Shown in pieces: positions 36,283 through 43,487 of a stretch of 64,000 nt of DNA. Source of the DNA: Akkermansiaceae bacterium (GTDB lineage: Bacteria; Verrucomicrobiota; Verrucomicrobiia; Verrucomicrobiales; Akkermansiaceae); the NCBI GenBank assembly GCA_015062055.1, contig SUVK01000003.1, forward strand, positions 1 through 64,000, in the 5' to 3' direction. Below the pieces are notes generated by a model. That model was not told the DNA's origin. It saw only the letters and a program-made list of their open reading frames with translations, and searched no databases. The position numbers and the translations under genes were made by a program. The stretch's first letter is position 1. The number at the start of each line of letters is the position of its first letter.

Positions 36283-36990
36283 ATGAGTGAGATATTTATC
36301 AAATTGTTTTCGTTTTGGGGAGGCACGCAGCTGTTGTACCTTATGGTGTGCCTTGGAGTATTTTGGGGGATATTGTGTGGGTGGATGTATTTGTGGCACA
36401 AAACGTGGGCGGGGGAGAACAAAGGTAAGGTGCTGTTGTTGGCGCTGATACCCACATTGCCCATGTTGTGGGCTAATCATGCCGCTATGAGTGACGAAAT
36501 TTTGAAAAAAGGTCCTCGTATTTTTGAGCATCGCGTAGAGCACCAGATGCCCCAAGTGGTAGAAAATTTTTGTTCTCGCTTTGCTTCGAGATGCGGCAGT
36601 GCAGAGCAATTTAAGAAAAGAGCTATTCCCGAGTATACCGCTTTGGTGATAGGCGAAAATTCCATGCACTATTTCCCCATGGATACAACGGCCGACTATG
36701 AGCCTGCAGACCCAGCATCCATCAAATTATTGACCTACGTATACAAGATGCGCAACAGCGCAGAATCTCCATTTGCCGAAAAAGAAAATTTGACTCTTTG
36801 GTATAAAATGCTTTGTGGGTATATGGCACAGCATCAATTTGAGCACAATAAAGCACAATTAGAGCAGATGTCGGCTTATTCGCCATACGGTTGGTTTGCT
36901 TTACTGCTTGCCATTGTCATGGGGATATGTGCTCGCCTTGCATATAAAGACATAAATGAGCGTTATTGTTACCCCTACCGGAAAAGATAA
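36283..36990 (+). CDS. Membrane protein, last gene of the tubulin/stator operon
   Basis: 235 aa. Hydrophobic segments at about 14-40 (TQLLYLMVCLGVFWGILCGWMYLW) and 49-66 (KVLLLALIPTLPMLWANHA). A soluble domain of about 125 residues follows, and a C-terminal helix ends YGWFALLLAIVMGICARLAYKDINERYCYPYRKR. The plan matches the first gene of the operon, which also ends in AYKDI. No known family recognised. A weak stem (ccgcaaa/tttgcgg, 37004-37035) without a T-run follows and may mark the operon end. Confidence 0.78.
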   Translation: MSEIFIKLFSFWGGTQLLYLMVCLGVFWGILCGWMYLWHKTWAGENKGKVLLLALIPTLPMLWANHAAMSDEILKKGPRIFEHRVEHQMPQVVENFCSRFASRCGSAEQFKKRAIPEYTALVIGENSMHYFPMDTTADYEPADPASIKLLTYVYKMRNSAESPFAEKENLTLWYKMLCGYMAQHQFEHNKAQLEQMSAYSPYGWFALLLAIVMGICARLAYKDINERYCYPYRKR

Positions 36991-37044
36991 GTGCATTATG
37001 AAGCCGCAAATGGCATAAATTCGGTTATTTTGCGGATTATATGC

Positions 37045-37073
37045 TTGCGTTGGGGGTTGAAACTGTGTAAAAT
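37045..37073 (+). promoter_or_regulatory. pnp promoter
   Basis: TTGCGT, 17 bp, TAAAAT. Transcription would start about 150 nt before the pnp ATG. Confidence 0.7.
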
Positions 37074-37079
37074 GGGCGC

Positions 37080-37228
37080 GAATGCGTGTAACTGTGTCAA
37101 ACAGAGGCGCGCATGATGCGGCAGGGTAGCTTAAGAACCCTGCCACCTGCCGAGGAAGGGAGTTTGCCGGTTCCGTCCTTTTGAGGTGAAGCAAGGAGCC
37201 GGCACAAGAAGATAGAAAAGAAAATAAA
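37080..37228 (+). promoter_or_regulatory. Structured pnp leader
   Basis: Two stems: ggcagggt/accctgcc (37120-37144) and gccggttcc/ggagccggc (37166-37203), the second one ending about 25 nt before the ATG. In other bacteria, PNPase controls its own mRNA through RNase III-cleaved leader stems. These stems fit that idea but show no direct proof. Confidence 0.55.
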
Positions 37229-39379
37229 ATGAGTATACATTCCGTATCGTGCGCCGTTGGCGCCAATCCCATCACAATTGAAACCGGTAAGATTGCCCGC
37301 CTGGCAGATGGCGCAGTGACTGTTCGTTGTGGTGATACCGTGGTGCTTGTTACCGTTGTGAGTGCCACCAAGATAAAAGAGGGGCAGACCTTCTTCCCCT
37401 TGTCCGTAGAATACAAAGAAAAGGCAGCAGCTGCGGGTATGTTCCCGGGCGGGTACTTCAAGCGTGAGGGTCGCCCCACGGAGAAGGAGATTCTGACCTG
37501 CCGTATGACGGACCGTCCTCTGCGTCCGATGTTCCCCAAGGGCTACTTCTATGACACGCAGGTAATCTCCCTGCTGATGGCAGCTGACGGCGAGAACGAG
37601 CCGGACATCCTCAGCATCAACGGTGCATCTGCCGCATGTGTTATCTCTGATCTTCCCTTTGCCGAGCCCGTAGGCGCCGTGCGCGTGGGCCGTATCAACG
37701 GTGAGTTCGTTATCAACCCCACCAACAGCCAGCGTGGTGAGAGCGACCTGGATCTCGTGTATGCCGGTTCTAAGGACCAGGTAATCATGATTGAAGGTTC
37801 TGCCAACGAGCTGCCCGAAGAGGACTTTATTGCAGCCTTGCGCTTTGCCCAAGAGAATGTGGCCAAGATTTGCGCTGCCCAAGAAGAGCTGCGCGCCCTT
37901 TGCGGTAAACCCACTCGCGAGTACGAGCTTACCTTGGCCAAGCCCGAGTTGCTCGAAATCGGCTACCAAGTGGCCGGCGACCGCATCGAGGATGCTATTT
38001 ACGCTCCCAACAAGATTCAGCGTCAGAAGCAGGTAGGTGCCCTCCGCGATGAGGTGGAGGCCAAGATTAAGGAGACCTACCCCGAGGCTACCGACTTCGA
38101 CGTCGAGCAGGTGTTCGAGTACATTCAGAAGAAGGCTTTCCGTATCTCCATCATGGAGCAAGGCAAGCGCGCTGACGGCCGCACTATTAAGCAGCTGCGC
38201 CCGCTCTCTGCAGAGGTGAACGTGCTGCCCGGCGTGGTACACGGCTCCGCTCTCTTCTCTCGCGGCGAAACCATGTCTATGTGCTTGGCTACCCTCGCCC
38301 CCATGGAGGAGAAGCAGTACCTCGACAACTACACCGGCTCTGTGGATGAAAAACGCTTCATCCTGCACTACAACTTCCCCCCGTTCACTGTGGGTGAAAC
38401 CGGTCGTTTCGGTGGTCAGAACCGCCGCGAGATCGGCCACGGTGCCTTGGCAGAGCGCTCCATTGCCCCGGTAATCCCCGATGAGGCAGATTTCCCCTAC
38501 GCCATCCGCGTTTCCTCCGAGATTATGGAGTCTAACGGCTCTACCTCCATGGCTTCCGTATGTGCCGGTACGCTTTCTCTGCTGGCTGCCGGCGTGCCTC
38601 TTAAGCGCCCGGTTTCCGGCATTTCCGTCGGTTTGGTGACCGAGTTTGCCAACGAGGGCGACCGCGAGCCCGCTCGCTTCGAGACCCTGCTGGACATCAT
38701 CGGCTCGGAAGACTTCTATGGTGACATGGACTTCAAGCTTTGCGGCTCCGAGGTAGGTGTAACCGGCTACCAGCTCGATCTCAAGCTGCCGGGTATTCCG
38801 CTCTACATTTTGGAGGATGCCATTCATCTGGCTCGCAAGGGCCGTCTGGATGTGCTTGCTACCATGAATGCCTGCATTGCCGAGCCGCAGAAGATGAGCC
38901 CCAATGCCCCGCGCATTGAGTCTACCTCCATCCCGCAAGACCGCATCGGCGAGCTTATCGGCCCCGGTGGTAAGAATATCAAGGCCCTGCAGGCCGAAAC
39001 CGGTACCGATATCAATATCGAGGAGGACGGCACCGTGCGCATCTACGGCAGCCGTCAAGAGGGTGTCGAGCGTGCACTCTACCTCATCGACCGCATGTTC
39101 AAGGAGATTGAAGTGGGCGAAACCTACGAGGGCAAGATTGTGTCCACCAAGGAGTTCGGTGCCTTTATGGAGGTGCTGCCCGGTAAGGATGGCCTCATCC
39201 ACATCTCTGAGCTGGCCGAGGGCCGTACGCAGAAAACAGAGGATGTTGTGAAAGTGGGCGACATTGTGACTGCCAAGTGCATCGGTATCGATGACAAGGG
39301 CCGTGTCAAGATGTCCATGCGCGCTGCTGCCCGCGACCGCAAGGCCGCTGAGGCTGCTGCCAAGGCAGAGCAGGCCTGA
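37229..39379 (+). CDS. pnp: Polyribonucleotide nucleotidyltransferase (PNPase)
   Basis: A 716-aa phosphorolytic 3'-5' exoribonuclease. Two RNase PH-like domains (the second with GQNRREIGHGALAERS and SNGSTSMASVCAGTLSLLAAGVPLKRPVSGISVGLV), a KH domain (IGPGGKNIKALQAETGTDINIEEDGTVRIYG, about 575-605) and an S1 domain (GETYEGKIVSTKEFGAFMEVLPGKDGLIHISELAEG, about 630-665). The full-length architecture and order are standard. No rpsO gene precedes it. It has its own promoter and a structured leader. A strong terminator follows. Confidence 0.97.
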   Translation: MSIHSVSCAVGANPITIETGKIARLADGAVTVRCGDTVVLVTVVSATKIKEGQTFFPLSVEYKEKAAAAGMFPGGYFKREGRPTEKEILTCRMTDRPLRPMFPKGYFYDTQVISLLMAADGENEPDILSINGASAACVISDLPFAEPVGAVRVGRINGEFVINPTNSQRGESDLDLVYAGSKDQVIMIEGSANELPEEDFIAALRFAQENVAKICAAQEELRALCGKPTREYELTLAKPELLEIGYQVAGDRIEDAIYAPNKIQRQKQVGALRDEVEAKIKETYPEATDFDVEQVFEYIQKKAFRISIMEQGKRADGRTIKQLRPLSAEVNVLPGVVHGSALFSRGETMSMCLATLAPMEEKQYLDNYTGSVDEKRFILHYNFPPFTVGETGRFGGQNRREIGHGALAERSIAPVIPDEADFPYAIRVSSEIMESNGSTSMASVCAGTLSLLAAGVPLKRPVSGISVGLVTEFANEGDREPARFETLLDIIGSEDFYGDMDFKLCGSEVGVTGYQLDLKLPGIPLYILEDAIHLARKGRLDVLATMNACIAEPQKMSPNAPRIESTSIPQDRIGELIGPGGKNIKALQAETGTDINIEEDGTVRIYGSRQEGVERALYLIDRMFKEIEVGETYEGKIVSTKEFGAFMEVLPGKDGLIHISELAEGRTQKTEDVVKVGDIVTAKCIGIDDKGRVKMSMRAAARDRKAAEAAAKAEQA

Positions 39380-39414
39380 TGCCTGCTGCCCGACTCTGAT
39401 AATAAATTAAATTC

Positions 39415-39455
39415 CCCGTGCCCGGTGCGTTTTTTCGCCGGGCACGGGTTTTTTT
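39415..39455 (+). terminator. pnp terminator
   Basis: Stem cccgtgcccgg / ccgggcacggg (11 bp), 12-nt loop, T7. Confidence 0.95.
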
Positions 39456-39580
39456 ATACCCGAAATTCGTAAGCTACTAAAAAAATTGCAATAAAATTCG
39501 CGCCAAGTGCTTTTTTTGATTGCCAAGAAGAGAAATCTGGTGTAAAAGATATATCGAACAGTTGCAAATTTACTTACACC

Positions 39581-40414
39581 ATGTGGAAATATATCATCAT
39601 CTCGTCGTTCGTCTTTATCGGCGCATCGTTCTATTTTTACACGCAGAATCATAAGGGCTTGGTACAGCAGGATTCCGGTGAGATTACGCACGTTTTCAAA
39701 CGGATGGGGTCTGCCGTCAGCAATAAAATTGATGCCAAACAGCAAGAAATTAATGCAGCCTACAGCAAGCTGCGCGAAGAATACTATACCTCTGAGGTAG
39801 AGCGCGAGGCCAAAGTGCAGAAGGAAGCAGAGGCTCAGGCTGCTGATTTCAAATCTGAAGGTGATGACTTGAAGAGTCAAAACGATGACCTGTTGGCTGA
39901 GACCGAAACCGTAGAGCGTAACCTCAAGGATGTTGTCAGCAAGACGGCAGAGGTAGTAGGGCTCGATGCCAATAGCTCCGAACCGAGTGAGATTATCGCT
40001 GCTGCTAAAGATTTGATGGATGCCAACGCTGAGTTGCAGAATCAAATTGACATGGAAACCGCCCAAATCGCTTCTCTCGGCGAGCAAAGCGACGACCTTA
40101 ACACACGTATTGCTGCCGCTCAAAAGCTTGGTAAGGACCGCCAGAACAGTATCTCTCCCCCCGAGCTGAAGTGCCGCATCAGTTATGTGGACCCCAACTA
40201 TTCATTCTTTGCTCTCGATGCCGGCATTGATAACGGTGGCGTAGTTATCGGCTCTGAGCTTGCCGTTATGCGTGGGGGTAAGCAAATTTGTGTTCTCAAG
40301 GTGACCAACGTAGAATCCAAGGTTTCCACCGCCACGGTGAAGAAGGGTACCCTGTTGATTGGCGAACGCGTCAAACTGGGCGATGAAGTCATCTCTATTC
40401 GCAATGATAAGTAA
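39581..40414 (+). CDS. Membrane-anchored coiled-coil protein with C-terminal beta domain, paralogue 1
   Basis: 277 aa. An N-terminal helix (YIIISSFVFIGASFYFYT) anchors a long charged coiled coil (about 45-190). A domain of about 80 residues ends the protein (CRISYVDPNYSFFALDAGIDNGGVVIGSELAVMRGGKQICVLKVTNVESKVSTATV...LGDEV). The pattern of a basal statement of value, dGvvxGd and LxVxxV resembles the FlgT C-terminal beta domain. The next gene is a paralogue. A possible promoter is TTGCCA-N17-TAAAAG. An inverted repeat ggtgtaa/ttacacc brackets the leader up to the ATG and could hide the start. Function unknown. Confidence 0.75.
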   Translation: MWKYIIISSFVFIGASFYFYTQNHKGLVQQDSGEITHVFKRMGSAVSNKIDAKQQEINAAYSKLREEYYTSEVEREAKVQKEAEAQAADFKSEGDDLKSQNDDLLAETETVERNLKDVVSKTAEVVGLDANSSEPSEIIAAAKDLMDANAELQNQIDMETAQIASLGEQSDDLNTRIAAAQKLGKDRQNSISPPELKCRISYVDPNYSFFALDAGIDNGGVVIGSELAVMRGGKQICVLKVTNVESKVSTATVKKGTLLIGERVKLGDEVISIRNDK

Positions 40415-40433
40415 ATTTTAACTCCTGTTTTAT

Positions 40434-41294
40434 ATGAAAGTATTTCCCGTTATTCTCTCCGTAGTGGTGTTAGGGCTTTCTGTCGGCTCTTGGTATTATT
40501 CCTCTCAACAGCAGGCAATGATGCGTGCCGTTGTCAATGTAAGTGGCGGTAAAGCCGGCAAGGGCATGGAGGCCGTTAAGAAACAGGCCGAATCCGATTT
40601 CAATAAAGCTCTGTTAGATGCAAACAGTGCCGATGAAAAGACACGTAAGGTCAGCAATGAGCTTAATGGTGTAGACGGCGCCATCGAGAAACGTGAGGTA
40701 GCCGAGAGTACTCGCGATGAACAAAGAGATTACCGCGATGGTATGTCTGCCGAGCTGGAAGTTACGAAGGGGAAACATGAAGAGGCCCAGAAAAAGGCTG
40801 AGGCTTTGTTGGAGACCATGCGCACTCTTGACGATTTGGCCAGTGTATCCGACCTGACCGAGGTGGTAGATACGTTCCAAACAATTGTAACGGACGCCAA
40901 AGAGAAGAATGCCGAGCTGACCAGTGAGCACGCCTCTCTTGTTGAGGTACGTGGCAAGGCAGAATCCAAGGTGGCTGCCGAGCAGGCCGAACTTGCTCGT
41001 TTGGAAGAGCAGAATCGCAAGTTCGAGGCTACATACCGCAAGAATGTTCTTGAGTACGTGGTGAGTCAGGTTAAGCCCGAGAGTCGTATCGTTGTATTCA
41101 AGGCACCCAAAGATAGTGGTATCGTTATTGGTGATACCGTGCCTCTTATCGTCAAGCGTGGCGATGTGACCGTTGCGAATTTGCGAGTTGAGAGTGTCAA
41201 AGGCAATGAGGTGGTAGCTAAGTATACCTTGGTGCCCGGTCAAGAGATTCGCGTAGGCGACAATATCATCCACAAGAAGCCCCACGGTTCGTAA
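40434..41294 (+). CDS. Membrane-anchored coiled-coil protein with C-terminal beta domain, paralogue 2
   Basis: 286 aa with the same plan as its neighbour: N-terminal helix (FPVILSVVVLGLSVGSWYYS), coiled coil (about 50-205) and a C-terminal domain (SRIVVFKAPKDSGIVIGDTVPLIVKRGDVTVANLRVESVKGNEVVAKYTLVPGQEIRVGDNII). The 19-nt gap to the preceding gene and a terminator after it make a two-gene operon. The pair might form a periplasmic hetero-coil. No enzymatic motif. Confidence 0.75.
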   Translation: MKVFPVILSVVVLGLSVGSWYYSSQQQAMMRAVVNVSGGKAGKGMEAVKKQAESDFNKALLDANSADEKTRKVSNELNGVDGAIEKREVAESTRDEQRDYRDGMSAELEVTKGKHEEAQKKAEALLETMRTLDDLASVSDLTEVVDTFQTIVTDAKEKNAELTSEHASLVEVRGKAESKVAAEQAELARLEEQNRKFEATYRKNVLEYVVSQVKPESRIVVFKAPKDSGIVIGDTVPLIVKRGDVTVANLRVESVKGNEVVAKYTLVPGQEIRVGDNIIHKKPHGS

Positions 41295-41326
41295 TGTCCG
41301 TGTAGCGTTAAGCATCTGTTTAAATT

Positions 41327-41360
41327 GCCGCCGCGTGTCAAAAACACCGGCGGCGATTTT
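41327..41360 (+). terminator. Terminator after the coiled-coil pair
   Basis: Stem gccgccg / cggcggc with a 14-nt loop, then ATTTTAT. The next 180 nt, up to the small lipoprotein gene, hold nothing I can support. Confidence 0.7.
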
Positions 41361-41546
41361 ATATACGGAACTTTGCTTGATGGACGAGTTGCCTGAATCA
41401 AAATTATGCTGGCTTGAGCTCGCGGCGTAGCCTTACATATTCCTCGTTATCGGGCTGTGTTAAATGTGATTATGTCATATTCTTGCTGAATTGGGCTGGC
41501 AAAGTGCGGTGTTTTGTGCTATCATAAGGGCACGTTGAATATAGCC

Positions 41547-41750
41547 ATGAATAAGACGTTCCTTTATACCTTAGTAGTTGCAGCATCGGTTATGATGGTA
41601 TCTTGCCAGCCGGCTTTGCCGATGGTGCCGGATAGTGGCCGCACTGTTGTGCCGCCTCAGGGCAGCACCACCACCGAAAAACCGTGGAATGCTCCCACTA
41701 AGACCGAGGGCGACGCCGCACTGGGCCCCTTGAGTAACATGAGACGTTGA
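41547..41750 (+). CDS. Small lipoprotein, unknown function
   Basis: 67 aa beginning MNKTFLYTLVVAASVMMVSCQP, with a lipobox (MVSC, Cys20) followed by a Pro/Thr-rich unstructured tail. The first 11 residues in the ORF track (MCYHKGTLNIA) are dropped because they are not signal-peptide-like. It lies 20 nt before nth. Function unknown. Confidence 0.7.
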   Translation: MNKTFLYTLVVAASVMMVSCQPALPMVPDSGRTVVPPQGSTTTEKPWNAPTKTEGDAALGPLSNMRR

Positions 41751-41770
41751 TATCCCCCCCCTCTCCGTAT

Positions 41771-42391
41771 ATGTTGCGGAAACAGCGCGCAAGCATAGTG
41801 CTCGAGGAGCTGGAGCGGGCGTACCCCGCCCCCGGTTGCCCCTTGCACCATACCGACCCATTCACTTTGCTGGTGGCAGTTATGCTATCGGCCCAGTGTA
41901 CCGATGCTCGCGTCAACAAAGTGACACCCGAACTTTTTGCTGCTGCGCCTACACCACAAGCTATGGCTGCCATGGAGTGGCAACAGGTGCGGGAGTTTAT
42001 CGCTACCTGCGGCCTCACCCAAACTAAAGCAAAACGCTTGGTAGAAACCTCCAAATTGTTGCTCGAACGCCATAACGGGCAGGTGCCCTCTACCTTCGAA
42101 GAGCTTGAGGCTTTACCGGGGGTCGGTCACAAAACAGCGTCGGTCGTTATGGCTCAGGCCTTTGGTATGCCTGCTTTCCCTGTCGATACGCATATCTTTC
42201 GGCTCGCTCGCCGGTGGAATCTGAGCCGTGGTAAAACCGTAGAGGCTGTTGAGGCCGATTTGAAAAAATGTTTCCCGAAACATTTGTGGAACAAACTGCA
42301 CGTGCAGTTTGTTTTGTGGGGTAGGGAGCATTGCCCGGCGCGTGGTTGTAAACCGCTTTGTCCTGTCTGTGCCCGCTTGGCTGTGACATAA
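41771..42391 (+). CDS. nth: Endonuclease III, DNA glycosylase/AP lyase
   Basis: 206 aa, removes oxidised pyrimidines. Seen: LLVAVMLSAQCTDARVNKVTPELF, the helix-hairpin-helix LPGVGHKTASVVM with the catalytic Lys, and the following VDTHIFRLARRW with the catalytic Asp. The Fe-S region near the C-terminus is unusual: HCPARGCKPLCPVCARLAVT gives C-x4-C-x3-C-x2-C instead of C-x6-C-x2-C-x5-C, and the chain ends before the usual fourth Cys. ATG of MLRKQRASIV chosen, eight codons into the ORF track. Confidence 0.92.
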   Translation: MLRKQRASIVLEELERAYPAPGCPLHHTDPFTLLVAVMLSAQCTDARVNKVTPELFAAAPTPQAMAAMEWQQVREFIATCGLTQTKAKRLVETSKLLLERHNGQVPSTFEELEALPGVGHKTASVVMAQAFGMPAFPVDTHIFRLARRWNLSRGKTVEAVEADLKKCFPKHLWNKLHVQFVLWGREHCPARGCKPLCPVCARLAVT

Positions 42392-42467
42392 AGTGCACCT
42401 TTTTGAATGTTTGGGATTGACATTTATCCCAAAAAGTTGTTTCATATCCGCCCGAAAGTAACACGTT

Positions 42468-42806
42468 ATGCTTGTTTCTCAGCTAAAATCAAAAATTCAT
42501 CGCGCCATGGTAACACGTGGTGATGTGGAATATGAAGGTAGCATAGAAATACCGCAAGATCTCGTCGAGGCTGCCGGCATTTGGCCGGGCGAGAAGGTGT
42601 TGGTTGCCTCCATCACCTCCGGTAACCGCTTCGAGACCTATGTGCTTGTCGGCCCTCCCGGAACCGGCCAAATTATTATCAACGGTGGAGCGGCGCATCT
42701 CATCAAAGCCGGAGAACGCGTGGTTATCATGAGCTTTGCGCTCGATGATAAGCCGATAACGCCTACTCGCATCGTTTGCAATGAACTTAATGAAATCATT
42801 GCTTGA
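42468..42806 (+). CDS. panD: Aspartate 1-decarboxylase proenzyme
   Basis: 112 aa; makes beta-alanine for pantothenate and CoA. The self-cleavage site Gly24-Ser25 (EYEGSIEI) that generates the pyruvoyl cofactor is in its standard place, with upstream Lys9 (SKIHRA) and downstream Tyr (ETYVLVG) and NGGAAHL motifs. Length and architecture are typical. The secG promoter starts just after its stop codon. Confidence 0.96.
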   Translation: MLVSQLKSKIHRAMVTRGDVEYEGSIEIPQDLVEAAGIWPGEKVLVASITSGNRFETYVLVGPPGTGQIIINGGAAHLIKAGERVVIMSFALDDKPITPTRIVCNELNEIIA

Positions 42807-42809
42807 GGC

Positions 42810-42838
42810 TTTACAAATCCCTTTTAATCTGATATAAT
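42810..42838 (+). promoter_or_regulatory. secG promoter, leaderless
   Basis: TTTACA, 17 bp, TATAAT, then seven bases to the secG ATG. There is no room for a ribosome-binding site. Confidence 0.85.
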
Positions 42839-42845
42839 AACCGCC

Positions 42846-43397
42846 ATGTTTTTCTTAATCACCTTTAAATACATCGTTTTCGCTCTGCTGTTGATGGTTT
42901 CAGCCCTGCTTCTTTTGCTTGTGCTGATGCAGCGCCCCAAGCAAGAAGGTCTTGGTGCTGCATTCGGTGCTCAGATGACTGATCAGGCTTTCGGTGCCCG
43001 CACCACAGATGTGCTCAAAAAGGGTACTATTATTTTCGGCTCTCTTTTCATGATTCTTTGCTTCTTGTTGAGTGTACTCATGCTCAACGAACATAAAGAA
43101 AAAAATAAAACCGAATTGGGCCAAACCAACAGCAACGCCGTTCAGCCCGGTGTTGTGACAAATAATGCTCAGACAACTGCCGCTCAGACCTCCACCGAGC
43201 AACCCGCCGTTGAGCAACCTGCCGCCGAGCAGCCTGCTGTTGAGCAGCCCGCCGTTGAGCAACCTGCCGCCGAGCAGCCTGCTGTTGAGCAGCCCGCCGT
43301 TGAGCAACCTGCCGCCGAGCAACCTGCCGCCGTTGAGCAGCCTGCCGTTGAGCAGCCTGCCGTTGAGCAGCCCGCCGTTGAGCAGCCCGCCGCCTGA
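42846..43397 (+). CDS. secG: Preprotein translocase subunit SecG with long repetitive tail
   Basis: 183 aa, compared with about 75-110 in most bacteria. The first 85 residues are a normal SecG: helix 1 (YIVFALLLMVSALLLLLVLMQRPK), the cytoplasmic loop GLGAAFGAQMTDQAFGARTTDVLKKGTIIF and helix 2 (GSLFMILCFLLSVLML). The rest is a disordered tail made of about 13 EQPA(V/A) units. SecG assists the SecYE channel at the inner membrane. By the usual topology both termini lie on the periplasmic side, so the tail would project into the periplasm. Confidence 0.93.
   Translation: MFFLITFKYIVFALLLMVSALLLLLVLMQRPKQEGLGAAFGAQMTDQAFGARTTDVLKKGTIIFGSLFMILCFLLSVLMLNEHKEKNKTELGQTNSNAVQPGVVTNNAQTTAAQTSTEQPAVEQPAAEQPAVEQPAVEQPAAEQPAVEQPAVEQPAAEQPAAVEQPAVEQPAVEQPAVEQPAA
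43197..43394. repeat. 15-bp coding repeat in secG
   Basis: About 13 copies of gagcarcctgccgyt encode EQPA(V/A). One unit has an extra Ala codon. Mostly synonymous variation indicates that the peptide repeat is kept. Confidence 0.9.
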
Positions 43398-43415
43398 TTA
43401 GAAAAGATATCTACT

Positions 43416-43456
43416 AAAAACTGCGGTCATCCATTCATCGGGTGACCGCAGTTTTT
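43416..43456. terminator. Bidirectional terminator between secG and the FHA gene
   Basis: Stem aaaaactgcggtca / tgaccgcagttttt, 13-nt loop, with a T-run on each strand. Confidence 0.92.
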
Positions 43457-43487
43457 TGTTTATCGCTGTATAGACTTTCGAGAAAAA

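Noticed and set aside
21353-36990. Calling the motor operon a Zorya defence system
   Set aside because: ZorA/ZorB-like parts are present, but no ZorC, ZorD/E helicase or nuclease is encoded, and the gene count and the tubulin-like GTPase do not fit.
37097-39202. 701-aa minus-strand ORF
   Set aside because: Shadow of pnp caused by its codon bias.
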